A stretch of 22,142 bases of DNA, from positions 1-22,142 of the forward strand of contig DATBDE010000032.1 of assembly GCA_036270095.1 (NCBI GenBank), written 5' to 3'. The notes beneath the pieces are model-generated. The model made no database searches. It was given only the letters and a program-made list of their open reading frames with translations, and was not told the DNA's origin. Position numbers and translations under genes: made by a program. This DNA is from DATBDE01 sp036270095. Its GTDB lineage: Bacteria > Actinomycetota > Thermoleophilia > Solirubrobacterales > Solirubrobacteraceae. Shown here one piece after another: positions 7,697 through 14,862 of this stretch. The number at the start of each line of letters is the position of its first letter. Position 1 is the stretch's first letter.

Positions 7697-8706
7697 CGCA
7701 GCGAGGAGCGGCCGGCGGCCCATGCCCCGAGCAGGTGGTTGGCGAAGGCGCGCTCGACGAGGATCAGTGCGCGCGCCCCGAAGACCACGGTGTCGGCTTG
7801 GTCAGGGTCGGCCTGGGCGAGGCCGCCGGCCAGGTCGTGGGCGGCGACGACGTCGTGGATCGCGTCGGCCTCGACGTGCTCGTCGAAGTAGTGCGTGGCC
7901 TCGCGGCTGGTGTAGCCGAGCCGGCGTACGGCGCGGCCGTAGCGGCGGTTGGCCTCCGACGAGGTCATCTCGGTCATGGCGAGATGACCGACGATGGCGC
8001 CGCGCCAGCGTGCGTGGGCGCCGAACATCGACATCAGGTTCACGGTGGCCAGCGTCACGCCGGGCAGTCGATCCAGGTAGGCCCCGTACGAACCGTCGAG
8101 GCCGAGCGCCTCGAGCGCTTGGCGGTAGAGCTCGGAGTGCAGGTACTCCGGGCGGCCGCCCCCATACTCGTCGGCCAGCACCTCGACCATGGCCGCCTTG
8201 GCGCGGGTGGGCAGCCGCGGGATCACGCGCACGTGCGGGTCTGCCTCCTTGAGCCGGTCGGCGGAGCGATGGATGAGCAGCTCGCGCAGCTCGTTCTCGG
8301 TCCCGCGCTGGGCGAGATGGCGCGCGACCGACGGCGAGTCGTCGGCTGCGATCAGCGTCTCCAAGCGCTCGGGGACTCGACCCTCGGTCGCATCCGGCAC
8401 CGTAGGCAGGGCCGCGCGCACCGCGGTCTCAAACCGGCGCTCGAGCGCCAGGCGCAGCTCCACCAGCGACGGCTCCCACTCCCACTCGCCGTCGACCCCG
8501 GCGAAGCCGCGGTAGGCGAGCTCGCAACACGCCGCGAGCGCCAGGTGCATGTCGTCGCCTGCGAGGTCGTCGCCGTCGTCGGGCACGGGCAGGTCAAAGA
8601 GCGTGTGCGGCGGCTGGCGCAGGGCCTCGAACAGCGCGTCGGTCAAGGCCCCCGCCGGAGCGGGCAGGCGCGGCGGGGGAATGCCGCGTGCGGCCGAGAG
8701 GGTCAT
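7693..8706 (-). CDS. Iron-containing redox enzyme family protein (haem-oxygenase-like diiron fold)
   Basis: The 337-residue product resembles the iron-containing redox enzymes (PF14518, haem-oxygenase-like diiron oxidases). Helix-rich sequence carries the expected acidic/histidine motifs: DEYGGGRPEYLHSELYRQAL in the middle, GHLAMTEMTSSEANRRYG, and HYFDEHVEADAIHDVVAAHD near the C-terminus, where the His/Glu pairs would bind iron. ATG 8706 (MTLSAARG) overlaps the TGA of the upstream methyltransferase by four bases, which is why the longer reading to 8802 is rejected. Its stop overlaps the CDGSH gene in the same way. Known members of the wider fold do oxygen-dependent C-C or C-N cleavage and N-oxidation; what this one acts on is unknown. 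Confidence 0.88.
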   Translation of the reverse strand: MTLSAARGIPPPRLPAPAGALTDALFEALRQPPHTLFDLPVPDDGDDLAGDDMHLALAACCELAYRGFAGVDGEWEWEPSLVELRLALERRFETAVRAALPTVPDATEGRVPERLETLIAADDSPSVARHLAQRGTENELRELLIHRSADRLKEADPHVRVIPRLPTRAKAAMVEVLADEYGGGRPEYLHSELYRQALEALGLDGSYGAYLDRLPGVTLATVNLMSMFGAHARWRGAIVGHLAMTEMTSSEANRRYGRAVRRLGYTSREATHYFDEHVEADAIHDVVAAHDLAGGLAQADPDQADTVVFGARALILVERAFANHLLGAWAAGRSSLR

Positions 8707-9476
8707 GGGCCGCGCTCCGCGACGACCACCCGGATCGCGCCCGAGGGCGCGCGTAGCCGTGCCGTACAGCGCAGGCCCGCCGCCGCGTCGAGCAGGGCGC
8801 ACACCGCGTCGGCCTGTCCGTCGCCGACTTCCAGGGCAACGAAACGCGTGCCGTCGAGCTCGCGAACCAGCCGCCGGTGGAACGCGAGCCCGTCCGGGCC
8901 GGCCCAGTACGCCTCGGGCGGCTCGTGGCGCTCGAGCTCAGGCGGCAGCGCGCCCGTGCCGGCCTCGGTCTCGGCGACGTAGGGCGGGTTGCTGACGATG
9001 GCGTCGTAGGTCCCGCTGACACCGTCGACGACCGCAAAGTGCACGCGCAGCCCCAGGCGTTCCGCGTTGGCGCGGGCGACGTCGATCGCCGCGGCACTGC
9101 GGTCGGTGGCGGTGAGGTCCAGGTCGGGGCGCTCGTGCTTGAGCGCCAGCGCCACCGCGCCCGAGCCGGTGCAGGGCTCGAGCACCATTGCGCCCGGCGG
9201 CAGGCCCAGGGCGGCCTCGACCAGCAGCTCGGTCTCGGGGCGGGGGATGAAGACACGCGCGTCGACCTCGAGCTCGAGTCCGCGGAACACCGTTCGCCTT
9301 CGCACGTACTCGAGCGGCTCGCGCGCCGCGCGCCGGCGCACGCCGGCCTGCAGGACCTCGAGCGCGTCGTCCAGCAGGGCACGGGCGTCCTGGCGCGGGC
9401 GCGGCACCCCCGCGGACCGGAGCTCATCGGTCGCCCAGGACAGCAGTGCGGGCCCGGCGTCAGACGGGAAGCTCAT
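8703..9476 (-). CDS. HemK/PrmC-like N5-glutamine methyltransferase
   Basis: The 257-residue SAM-dependent methyltransferase has the HemK signature FIPRPETELLVEAAL (about 77-90), the SAM loop LEPCTGSGAVALAL (about 99-112), and the catalytic NPPY at 163-166 that binds the glutamine side chain. The N-terminal helical domain before FIPRPETE is about 15 residues shorter than in classical PrmC, so it is probably a paralogue (the HemK2/MTQ2-like group) rather than the housekeeping release-factor enzyme. ATG 9476 is taken as start, giving a 17-base overlap with the upstream gene; ATG 9488 is possible. It overlaps the iron redox gene by ATGA. The conserved position next to redox genes hints at a dedicated substrate, which is an inference. 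Confidence 0.85.
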   Translation of the reverse strand: MSFPSDAGPALLSWATDELRSAGVPRPRQDARALLDDALEVLQAGVRRRAAREPLEYVRRRTVFRGLELEVDARVFIPRPETELLVEAALGLPPGAMVLEPCTGSGAVALALKHERPDLDLTATDRSAAAIDVARANAERLGLRVHFAVVDGVSGTYDAIVSNPPYVAETEAGTGALPPELERHEPPEAYWAGPDGLAFHRRLVRELDGTRFVALEVGDGQADAVCALLDAAAGLRCTARLRAPSGAIRVVVAERGP

Positions 9477-10236
9477 AGACGGACACATGGCGCCGCGAGT
9501 GCGCCGTGAAGGGCTCGCGCTCCCAGGACTCCCACCGCTCACGCAGGCACAGGCCCGCGATCCGTGCCATGAGATCGAACTCGCGCGGCGTCGTGTACTG
9601 ATTGACGTAGGCGTTCAGTCGCACGCCCTCGTCGGACAGATGGACGTTGGTGACCTCCACGCGCTGCGTCAGCGCATCGAAGCGCTGGACCTGGAGCTCG
9701 ACGTGGCGCTCGTCGAAGAACCGCGGCTCGAGGGCTTTGCCGTCGCGGAAGTCGGCTGGGTCCATGACCCGCGCCTCGACGACGAAGACGCCACCGGGCT
9801 GGAGGTGGGCGGCCGCGTTCTCGAAGCAGCGGATCTGGCGCTCGGGAGTCGGAAGACCGAAGATCGTGTGTAACGCGAGCACAACGACCGAGAACCTGCC
9901 CGCAACCTCGGTGTCGGCGAAGTCGCCCACAGCCACGGGCAGGTTAGCCCCGCCCGGCTTGGCGCGCAGCTGATCGAGCATCTCCGCCGAGCCCTCGATC
10001 CCGACGACCTCCACCCCGCGCATCCGCAGCGGCAGGGCCAGCCGCCCAGTGCCGATGCCCATCTCCAACACCGCCCCGCCTCCGGCGAGCTCGGCCAGCC
10101 GCTGCACCGCCTCGGTGGTCTCGGGTACCGCCGCGTAGAGCCGGTCATAGTCGGCGGCCACGGCGCGGCCATAGGCGCCCGGGTCGTACTCGGACGCCGT
10201 CGCAGCACCCTTCCCGTTGCTCAGTGACCCCGTCAT
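9460..10236 (-). CDS. Class I SAM-dependent methyltransferase
   Basis: The 258-residue cytosolic methyltransferase has motif I VLEMGIGTGRLALPL, acidic motif II VVGIEGSAEMLDQLRA, and a motif III/IV region ending VVVLALHTIFGLPT. The C-terminal half (YTTPREFDLMARIAGLCLRERW) follows the usual pattern of small-molecule methyltransferases related to UbiE/Tam. ATG 10236 (MTGSLSNGKG) is preferred to the upstream reading from 10293, whose first residues are arginine-rich and unlike the family. Its stop lies inside the start region of the HemK-like gene, so it is probably the first gene of the four-gene operon. The substrate is unknown. Confidence 0.88.
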   Translation of the reverse strand: MTGSLSNGKGAATASEYDPGAYGRAVAADYDRLYAAVPETTEAVQRLAELAGGGAVLEMGIGTGRLALPLRMRGVEVVGIEGSAEMLDQLRAKPGGANLPVAVGDFADTEVAGRFSVVVLALHTIFGLPTPERQIRCFENAAAHLQPGGVFVVEARVMDPADFRDGKALEPRFFDERHVELQVQRFDALTQRVEVTNVHLSDEGVRLNAYVNQYTTPREFDLMARIAGLCLRERWESWEREPFTAHSRRHVSVYELPV

Positions 10237-10590
10237 CTCGCTGCCCGCTACCCCCAACCGAGAATTGGGAATCCGGCCGCCGGTACGGCGCATCCCCTAG
10301 GGGCACCGCCGTGTTCCGGGGCCGCCACCCCGAGACGGGCGAGGCGCTGCAGGTCGAACAGGGACCGCCGGAGAGGGCGCGCCGGCATACGACCTGGCGC
10401 CCCAGCCCGCCGTGTTCGCACCCGACTACACCCCCGAAGAGATCGCCGAGACTGCGCAGGGACGCCCGCATGCCCGACGAACCGCGCCAACAGCGACCAG
10501 AGCCGCCGGTTTCGAAAGTGCGCACTTCGTCGATGGTTACGACGGCGTCCATGACGCTTGTCAGCAACCGTCGATGGAGCCGGCATCCGC
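10237..10590. other. Gene-free stretch of about 350 bp
   Basis: Between the methyltransferase start and the DUF421 stop no reading frame has family-like sequence or a good ribosome site. One plus-strand frame near 10410-10450 gives FAPDYTPEEIAETAQG, which looks protein-like but is short and has no start or continuation. It may be another decayed fragment. No strong hairpin or promoter was recognised. Confidence 0.4.
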
Positions 10591-11043
10591 TCAGGCCCCT
10601 GAGCCTGAGCGCTCGAGAAAGCTGATGCGCCCGTTCGTCTCGAGCACGGCCCATTCGACCTCGTCGAGCGATCCGATCTGCTGCTGGCGCGCTTCGCTGG
10701 TCAGCTCGCCGATCGTGATGCGCTCCCGGCGCAGGTTGCGCTCGAGCAGCTTGCCGCGCTCGATGAGCACGATCGGCTCGCCCTCCAGCAGCGGTCGCAG
10801 CCGGCGAAAGCGGAAGTTCACGTACGCCGTGGCCACGGTGAGGACGCAGATGGTCAGGATCGCGAGGATGGCGCCGGTCAGGGAGTAGTTGCTCTGGGTC
10901 ACGCCTTGTTGGACGAGGTCGCCGATGACGACGAGCAGGATCAGGTCGAACGGCTCGAGCGAGGCCAGCTCGCGTTTGCCGACCACCCGTGTCACCACAA
11001 GGATGAGCACGAAGACGACCGTGGCGCGGATGACGATGTCCAT
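10591..11043 (-). CDS. DUF421 domain membrane protein (YetF/YcaP type)
   Basis: The 150-residue membrane protein has the DUF421 layout: three N-terminal hydrophobic segments (about 4-20, 33-48 and 57-76), with RVVGKRELASLEPFDLILLV between the first two, then a cytosolic domain with PLLEGEPIVLIERGKLLERN and the RRERITIGELTSEARQQ block. The C-terminal part (EVEWAVLETNGRISFL) matches the second half of the domain. ATG 11043 follows the stop of the upstream gene by two bases, so both are surely cotranscribed. In Bacillus, relatives affect spore or membrane properties; the biochemical function is unsettled. The length is at the short end of the family. Confidence 0.9.
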   Translation of the reverse strand: MDIVIRATVVFVLILVVTRVVGKRELASLEPFDLILLVVIGDLVQQGVTQSNYSLTGAILAILTICVLTVATAYVNFRFRRLRPLLEGEPIVLIERGKLLERNLRRERITIGELTSEARQQQIGSLDEVEWAVLETNGRISFLERSGSGA

Positions 11044-11045
11044 GC

Positions 11046-11567
11046 CTACGGGAAGATGGTCAGCGTCCGGTGCACCGCCGCCAGACGCTTGTTGCCGTCA
11101 TCAAAGAAGACGTCCATGGACCGGCGCCCCAGCGCCGTGGGATTGACCTGCCACTCGGTGATCACGGTCAGGGTCTGGCCTCTTCCCAGCTCGGGAAAGG
11201 CCAGCGCGAACCGTCCGCCGCGGCTGTTCTCGCTCGTCGGATTGGGCGTGGTCGAGTTGAGGGTCATGCCGTCGTACCAGTTCTCGCCGAGCACGAGCTT
11301 GGGGTGGTCGACGGCGTGGCCGAGCGCTTGAAGCCGGAAGCGCGCCTGGAACAGCACTCCCCCGCTCAGCCGGGGCGGGGACTCGACCCGCAGCCGCGCC
11401 TGTGTCGTCGTCACCGCCGTCGAAGCGGTCTTCTGACCGAACAGGTTGAACAACGCCGCGACCAGGACAGCGAGCATCGCCAGCAGCAGGCCGCGCCGCA
11501 GCCACTGGTGCCAGGCGCGGCCGCGCAACTGGACATAGCGATCCTGGGCGAAATCGGGATCGGTCAT
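11046..11567 (-). CDS. Membrane-anchored protein of unknown function
   Basis: The 173-residue protein has a short cytosolic N-terminus (MTDPDFAQDRYVQLRGRAWHQWLRRG), one membrane segment at about 25-44 (GLLLAMLAVLVAALFNLFG), and an extracytoplasmic domain rich in beta-like alternation (VLFQARFRLQAL, TLTVITEWQVNPTALG, MDVFFDDGNKRLAAVHRTLT). I do not recognise the family. ATG 11567 is chosen because the membrane-proximal architecture begins there; the open frame upstream to 11930 is arginine-rich and overlaps the next small gene. It is coupled to DUF421 with a two-base gap, so the two proteins probably work at the same membrane. Confidence 0.75.
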   Translation of the reverse strand: MTDPDFAQDRYVQLRGRAWHQWLRRGLLLAMLAVLVAALFNLFGQKTASTAVTTTQARLRVESPPRLSGGVLFQARFRLQALGHAVDHPKLVLGENWYDGMTLNSTTPNPTSENSRGGRFALAFPELGRGQTLTVITEWQVNPTALGRRSMDVFFDDGNKRLAAVHRTLTIFP

Positions 11568-11586
11568 GAGGCCGGCTGGGAGCGGT

Positions 11587-11739
11587 TTACGGAGCGGGGG
11601 CGCCCGATGACGCGGCAGCGGCCATCTCGGCGGCCTGCTGGACCTCGGCGAGGGTGTGCTGCTCATGCTCGAGGTTCTGCTCGAGCAGCTCGACCACGGC
11701 GCCCTTGGCGACCTCCGGGGTCCTGAGGCGTTCGAACAC
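11587..11739 (-). CDS. Small helical protein of unknown function (50 aa)
   Basis: GTG at 11739 is preceded by a perfect AGGAGG (11745-11750) with a five-base spacer, far better than any other start in this frame, including ATG 11856. The product VFERLRTPEVAKGAVVELLE then QNLEHEQHTLAEVQQAAEMA and AAASSGAPAP is a single amphipathic helix followed by a small flexible tail. The regular charge pattern suggests a coiled coil or a partner-binding helix. It lies 19 bases upstream of the membrane-anchored gene and is likely the first gene of that operon. I do not recognise a family. Confidence 0.65.
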   Translation of the reverse strand: MFERLRTPEVAKGAVVELLEQNLEHEQHTLAEVQQAAEMAAAASSGAPAP

Positions 11740-11744
11740 TGCGT

Positions 11745-11750
11745 CCTCCT
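11745..11750 (-). promoter_or_regulatory. Strong Shine-Dalgarno deciding the start of the 50-aa gene
   Basis: AGGAGG on the minus strand, five bases before GTG 11739. It decides for the short form over the 89-residue reading from 11856. Confidence 0.7.
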
Positions 11751-11974
11751 CTCGTTCGCTCGGCACCCGCACGTACCCACCTGAGGCGGCGGCGTATCGG
11801 CTCGTTTGCGCCGCAGTTGGACCGGGAACGCGGAAGCGCGCGTGTCCGTCTGACATCCAGCCCCAGGTCGCTCACCCGTAGAGCGTGGGCACGAATCGCG
11901 CGCGTCTCCGCTCGCCCAGTGCGACATCACGGCGGTGGCTGCTGCCCATTCGCCGCCGCTCCTTCTCGGAACCG

Positions 11975-12100
11975 TCAGGCGTCCTGTGCCTTCGAGTGCT
12001 GATCAGTGTCGCCCAACGGAGCGTCATCGTCCGCCGGCTGGCCCGGCAGTGCATCCTTGTCTTCGGACGCTTCGGCCTCGGCGCCGATCGCTGACGGCAC
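11975..12100 (-). CDS. Small acidic protein (41 aa), possibly the C-terminal part of a frameshifted gene
   Basis: From GTG 12100, weakly supported by GAGAAG upstream, the frame encodes a very acidic peptide: AEAEASEDKDALPGQPADDD then APLGDTDQHSKAQDA. The ending with L-G-D-T-D-Q-H-S resembles small acidic proteins I associate with actinobacteria, but I cannot name the family. Just upstream in another frame (about 12178-12110) lies a second acidic stretch, HPKDIEADDELGLPHEK, which would fuse to this one by a frameshift near 12100. Either the gene is a short intact one or a longer acidic protein has been broken. Composition differs from all alternative frames here, which are arginine-rich. Confidence 0.45.
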   Translation of the reverse strand: MPSAIGAEAEASEDKDALPGQPADDDAPLGDTDQHSKAQDA

Positions 12101-12194
12101 GATTGCTTCTCGTGCGGTAGGCCAAGCTCGTCGTCGGCTTCGATGTCCTTCGGATGCTGTTCCTCGGCATCGCCGGCCGTGAATGCGCCTTCCC

Positions 12195-12974
12195 TCACCG
12201 CCGCTGGCAGCGCCGGCACCAGCACGCGGTGCGCCCTGCCACGGTCGCCTTGATGAGCTTGGTGCCGCAGCGGGGACAGCGCGCGTCTGGGCGGTCGCGC
12301 ACGGCGGTCAGCCATTTGGGCCCGTGGGGCACGCGGCCGGCGGGAATCGACTCGCGCACGGTCGCTCGTACGGCGTCGTGGAGGGCGACGCGGCGCCGGG
12401 GGCTGAGCGAGCGGCACGCCGCGCGCGGGTTGACGCGCGCTCGCCAAAGCGCCTCGTCGGACAGGAGATTGCCCAGGCCGGCGATCAGCCGTTGGTCCAT
12501 CAGCGCCGCCTTGATGGCGCCGCGCCGGCTAGCGATCAGCTCGTCGAAGCGCTCGCGCGCAATTCCGCGGGCGTCCGGACCGAGCGGACCGATCACGCGA
12601 TCGCGCTCGGCGTCGTCGCGCGCGACCCACACGCCACCGAACTTGCGCATGTTGCGGTACCGCAGCTCGCCGCGGTCGCAGACCAGGATGAGGCGGTCGT
12701 GCGCGTGGCGCTCGGACCCGCGCGCGCGCCACTCGAGCAGGCCGGTCATGCCGAAGTGCAGGAGCAGCCAGCCGCCGCCGACTGGCACGATCATCCACTT
12801 GCCGTGGCGACGTGGGTCGCGTAGCCGCTGCCCCGCCAGTAGCCGGCCGAGCGCCTGGGGCCGGCGGTTGCGCAGCATGGAGCGATCCAGGACCTCGACC
12901 CGCTCGACGGTCCGTCCGGCGGCGTGCTCCGCGAACACGCGGCGAAAGCCCTCGACGTCGGGAAGCTCGGGCAT
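12195..12974 (-). CDS. Fpg/Nei family DNA glycosylase
   Basis: The 259-residue bifunctional glycosylase/AP lyase excises oxidised bases and cuts the strand by beta/delta elimination. MPELPDVEGFRR supplies the N-terminal catalytic Pro2 and Glu3 after Met removal. The helix-two-turn-helix region is seen in LIAGLGNLLSDEALWRARVNP, and the zinc finger in CPRCGTKLIKATVAGRTACW plus CRRCQ. The start codon overlaps the polymerase stop by one base (TGATG). It is the last gene of the repair operon. Fpg versus Nei-like specificity (8-oxoguanine or oxidised pyrimidines) cannot be told securely; the length is close to that of Nei-like actinobacterial proteins. Confidence 0.93.
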   Translation of the reverse strand: MPELPDVEGFRRVFAEHAAGRTVERVEVLDRSMLRNRRPQALGRLLAGQRLRDPRRHGKWMIVPVGGGWLLLHFGMTGLLEWRARGSERHAHDRLILVCDRGELRYRNMRKFGGVWVARDDAERDRVIGPLGPDARGIARERFDELIASRRGAIKAALMDQRLIAGLGNLLSDEALWRARVNPRAACRSLSPRRRVALHDAVRATVRESIPAGRVPHGPKWLTAVRDRPDARCPRCGTKLIKATVAGRTACWCRRCQRR

Positions 12975-13798
12975 CAGCTGGGCAGGCGCTGCGCGAGATC
13001 GAGGACTGGCCGGAAGAGGTCACCGCGGTCCGCCACGCGCGCCGGCATCTGCTCGGCGGTGATGACGAGGAGCTCGGGCCGCTCCAGCGTCACCGCTTCG
13101 GCGACCTCCTCCCACGCTAGGGGCGCCGACACGGTGGGCACGTCGGTGGCCCGCAGCGAATAGGGCGCGATGGTCGAACGACGCGGATGGTTCTGGGCAC
13201 AGTCGACTCGCACCGCGTCGGCTGGCAGCCGCGCGGCGATCCCCGCGCAGAACGCGCGCACCGCCTCGTAGCGATGGCACACCTTCAGGGGCGCGTATAC
13301 GTGCATCCCCAGGCCACCGCTCGACTTGGGGAACGACGCCAGGCCAGCGTCCTCAAGTACGGACCGCAGGCGCAACGCGACCAGCGCGACGTCGAGCGGA
13401 CCGGCTCCCGGCCTCGGGTCGAGGTCGAACAGGGCCAGCACCGCGTCCTCGCCCTCGGGGCCTGCACCGAGATACGGATGAAGCTCGATGGTCCCCTGGT
13501 TGGCCACCCACAGGAGAGACGGCAGGTCCTGCACGAGGCAGAACTCCCGCACTTCGCCGCTGCGCAGCGTCAGCCGCCTGGTCGCCATCCACGTAGGCCG
13601 GCCGCGGCACTGGGTCTGCGCAAAGCCGGGGCCGTCGATCCCGCGCGGGAAGCGGCCCAGCGTCAGGGGCCGCCCCGCGAGATGGGGGAGCAGCACATCG
13701 GCGACCTCCGAGTAGTAGTCGACCAGCTGCCGCTTGGTGAAGCCCACTGCCGGCCACAGCACGCGATCCAGGCTGGTGAGACGCAGCTCGCCGCTCAT
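12974..13798 (-). CDS. LigD-type primase-polymerase domain protein (stand-alone, PolD1/Prim-PolC type)
   Basis: The 274-residue archaeo-eukaryotic primase superfamily polymerase corresponds to the polymerase module of bacterial LigD without ligase or nuclease domains. Metal ligands are expected at Asp125 and Asp127 in LFDLDP; SSGGLGMHVYAPL (about 159-171) matches the SGGxGxHVY motif; and VDCAQN with STIAPYSLRA is the third motif. PLAWEEV near the C-terminus is also typical. ATG 13798 overlaps the ligase TGA (ATGA). In mycobacteria the equivalent protein is encoded next to LigC and fills short gaps, inserting ribonucleotides readily. Here it is translationally coupled to a ligase on one side and a glycosylase on the other, so gap filling in base excision repair is the likely job. 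Confidence 0.92.
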   Translation of the reverse strand: MSGELRLTSLDRVLWPAVGFTKRQLVDYYSEVADVLLPHLAGRPLTLGRFPRGIDGPGFAQTQCRGRPTWMATRRLTLRSGEVREFCLVQDLPSLLWVANQGTIELHPYLGAGPEGEDAVLALFDLDPRPGAGPLDVALVALRLRSVLEDAGLASFPKSSGGLGMHVYAPLKVCHRYEAVRAFCAGIAARLPADAVRVDCAQNHPRRSTIAPYSLRATDVPTVSAPLAWEEVAEAVTLERPELLVITAEQMPARVADRGDLFRPVLDLAQRLPS

Positions 13799-14853
13799 GG
13801 CATCGCCAGCACGTCGGCAGGTGAGGGCGCGTCGTCGTCGAGCTGCGCGAACGTGCACGACGCCGGATCGCGATCCGGTCGCCACCGGCGGAATCGCGCC
13901 GCGTGCCGGAAGCGGCCGTGGTCGACCTGGTCGTAAGCGACCTCACACACGAGCAGCGGCGCGATCGGGATCCAGTCCTGCGCCATCTCTGCCGGCGACC
14001 AGCGGCTGGCGGCCCCCGCGAGACGCCCGCTGGCGCTGCCCGCGAGCAGGAAGCCATGCTCCCACGGGTGGCCCGCCAGCGGCGCGACGCGCGGCAGCAG
14101 CTTGCCGGCGATCTCGCGTTGGCGGCGGGCGCCGAACGACGCGGCGACGCCGACGTGCTCGAGCCGGCCGCCCTCGTCGTGGAGCCCCAGCAGCAGCGAG
14201 CCGACGGGCGGACCGTCCACGAAGGAGCGGAAGCCGGCCGCTACGCAGTCGGCGGTGCGCTCGCGCTTGACCTTGACCATCGCCCGCACGCCCGGCCTGT
14301 AGGGCGCGTCAACCGGCTTGGCAACGACGCCGTCGATACCGTGGCCGACGAAGCGGTCCAGCCACTGCGCGGCGAGCTCGGGGTCGTCGGTGCTCGGCGT
14401 CAGCAGCACGGTCGAGTTGCCGCCGGCGACTACCTGGGAGAGCACCTCCCGGCGCTCTGCGAACCGCCGTGCGCGCAGGTCCGTCTCGCCGCGGGCGAGC
14501 AGGTCGAACGCCACGAATGCGACCGGCACCTCGCGTGCCAACCGATCCACGCGCGAGCGCGCAGGGTGCAGGCGCAGCAGCAGAGAGTCGAAGTCCGGCT
14601 CGCGGACGCCGATGATTTCGCCGTCGAGGACGAGGGGGCGGTCAGGCAGCGCGCGCAGCCCCACGACCAGCTCCGGGAAGTAGCGCGCGAGCTGCCGGTC
14701 GTTGCGGCTGCGCAGGTCCACCTCGTCCCTCCCCACGAACGCCAGGCAGCGAAATCCGTCCCACTTTGGCTCGTAGACGAATCCATCACGCGGCAGCTCG
14801 CGGCTGAGCTTCGCGAGCATCGGCGGCAGCGGAGGACCGATCGGCAGCTCCAT
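13795..14853 (-). CDS. ligC: ATP-dependent DNA ligase (LigC type)
   Basis: The 352-residue ligase has a nucleotidyltransferase domain and an OB-fold domain only. Motif I YEPKWDGFR puts the AMP-accepting lysine at residue 30. Further motifs are LRSRNDRQLARYFPE, VLDGEIIG, VAFDLLARGETD, GIDGVVAKPVDAPYRPG, and MVKVKRERTADCV. The C-terminal domain ends with PLLVCEVAYDQVDHGRFRHA followed by ARFRRWRPD, as in LigC. There is no polymerase or nuclease domain. ATG 14853 is nine bases after the UdgX stop, and its stop overlaps the polymerase start. It probably seals nicks after gap filling by the neighbouring polymerase. Confidence 0.94.
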   Translation of the reverse strand: MELPIGPPLPPMLAKLSRELPRDGFVYEPKWDGFRCLAFVGRDEVDLRSRNDRQLARYFPELVVGLRALPDRPLVLDGEIIGVREPDFDSLLLRLHPARSRVDRLAREVPVAFVAFDLLARGETDLRARRFAERREVLSQVVAGGNSTVLLTPSTDDPELAAQWLDRFVGHGIDGVVAKPVDAPYRPGVRAMVKVKRERTADCVAAGFRSFVDGPPVGSLLLGLHDEGGRLEHVGVAASFGARRQREIAGKLLPRVAPLAGHPWEHGFLLAGSASGRLAGAASRWSPAEMAQDWIPIAPLLVCEVAYDQVDHGRFRHAARFRRWRPDRDPASCTFAQLDDDAPSPADVLAMP

Positions 14854-14862
14854 CGGCCGCCA

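Noticed and set aside
10330..10365. HU-like string GRHPETGEALQV in the gene-free stretch
   Set aside because: Only a short chance resemblance; no HU sequence before or after in any frame.
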